Shown: one piece after another, positions 5,589 to 6,248 of the stretch | Position numbering within the stretch: the stretch's first letter is position 1 | Layout: each line of letters begins with the position of its first letter | DNA from: an uncultured Clostridia bacterium | GTDB lineage: Bacteria > Bacillota_A > Clostridia > TANB77 > CAG-508 | Length of the DNA stretch: 6,248 bases | Assembly (NCBI GenBank): GCA_947594095.1 | Contig: CANQEA010000078.1 | Coordinates: 1 to 6,248 of the forward strand | Direction of reading: 5' to 3' | Notes under the pieces: generated by a model | The model's database searches: none | What the model saw: only the letters and a program-made list of their open reading frames with translations | What the model was told of the DNA's origin: nothing | Made by a program: the position numbers and the translations under genes

Positions 5589-6248
5589 TTAAATTATTTC
5601 ATCTTCAATAGTTAATTTTGCATAATATTTAGGATTAAAATCTTCATCATATTCCACATCTCCAAAGATTTCTGGCATCTGTTCTTTAAAGTATTTTAAC
5701 AATGGAATTAAAACTTGTCTAATTGCTGGATGCACATGATTTGTTGTTCTTAATCCTAATATATGTTTCCATTCTCTAATATTTGCAGTCATTGTATATT
5801 CAGCTGCTGTAGAGTGTGGAAGCAATTCTCTACACATATCATTTGTTGCACCTAATTCTTTCATTTTAATATAATTTTTCTCTATGTCTTGCATTGTATT
5901 TTTCCAAATTTCATACATTTCTTTGTCTTCAATATAAACTGGATTTATAAATGAAATTTCATTTCCATATTTGTCTTTGTCATAGCTACAATATCTAGTA
6001 GACTCTACAGAAAAACTTCCGAATCTGTGTCTTGTTAAATCTTTATAAGACCCTATATCACTATAAATTCTAACAGTTACTTTTTCATGTTCTAAAACAG
6101 ATTCATGTCCTCTTGTTATACAGTTATTTAATAACTTCTTATAACTATCTTCTGTTATTTTTCCTTCTGAACGATAACATGTTCTACATGCTCTTTCGAT
6201 TTTTTTCATAATTTTGATTCCATCAATTTTTTCTACACTAATCCATGG
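5589..6248 (-). CDS. thyX: Flavin-dependent thymidylate synthase ThyX, 5' end off window
   Basis: ThyX makes dTMP from dUMP using methylenetetrahydrofolate and reduced FAD, replacing ThyA. The diagnostic RHRX7S signature is present (RHRFGSFSVES, about residues 60-70 counted from the ATG at 6209) and is followed by TRY. Other conserved parts are RGHESVLEH (33-41), NIREWKHILGLRT (143-155) and HPAIRQV (160-166). The frame stays open upstream of that ATG to the window edge, adding 13 codons (PWISVEKIDGIKI). These resemble the IDG-x-x-(I/L)-KKIERAGRTCY lead-in of one ThyX clade, so I treat ATG 6209 as internal; it also lacks a convincing ribosome binding site. The visible part is 219 residues and the true start lies beyond 6248. 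The gene converges on the Crp/Fnr-type regulator, and its promoter is not in view. Confidence 0.95.
   Translation of the reverse strand, partial: PWISVEKIDGIKIMKKIERACRTCYRSEGKITEDSYKKLLNNCITRGHESVLEHEKVTVRIYSDIGSYKDLTRHRFGSFSVESTRYCSYDKDKYGNEISFINPVYIEDKEMYEIWKNTMQDIEKNYIKMKELGATNDMCRELLPHSTAAEYTMTANIREWKHILGLRTTNHVHPAIRQVLIPLLKYFKEQMPEIFGDVEYDEDFNPKYYAKLTIEDEII

Overview
The window is very AT-rich, with A/T-ending codons, AGA arginine codons, strong GGAGG-type ribosome binding sites and TGA used as a stop (at the end of nrdD). It encodes an oxygen-sensitive class III ribonucleotide reductase. Together these point to an anaerobic low-GC Firmicute, most likely a clostridium or a gut relative, using the standard bacterial code. 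Species cannot be assigned from this alone.

Layout from left to right: (1) positions 2-1861, minus strand, a complete AMP-forming long-chain acyl-CoA synthetase. (2) 1883-1957, a compact intergenic segment in which the nrdDG terminator hairpin and the acyl-CoA synthetase promoter share the same bases. (3) 1958-4644, minus strand, an nrdD-nrdG operon with a 4-bp ATGA overlap, for the anaerobic ribonucleoside-triphosphate reductase and its radical-SAM activase. (4) 4645-4879, a divergent control region of about 235 bp with two facing promoters and three inverted repeats. (5) 4880-5521, plus strand, a Crp/Fnr-fold regulator without the cysteine pattern of FNR. (6) 5522-5588, a bidirectional terminator between convergent genes. 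(7) 5589-6248, minus strand, the flavin-dependent thymidylate synthase ThyX, whose start lies beyond the right edge.

How the genes fit together: NrdG uses S-adenosylmethionine to place a glycyl radical on NrdD, which reduces NTPs to dNTPs without oxygen. ThyX converts dUMP to dTMP. The window therefore holds two key steps of DNA precursor supply. The Crp/Fnr-type regulator sits between them, divergent from nrdDG and convergent with thyX. One dyad overlaps the regulator's own -35 element and another overlaps the nrdD -10, so local control of nrdDG and autoregulation are reasonable inferences, but no binding is proven. The acyl-CoA synthetase has its own promoter and looks functionally separate.

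I saw no mobile element, CRISPR array, tRNA or rRNA, and no gene-free stretch longer than about 235 bp. The genes belong to known families. What deserves a second look is the regulatory architecture, together with start positions that differ from the longest open frames.
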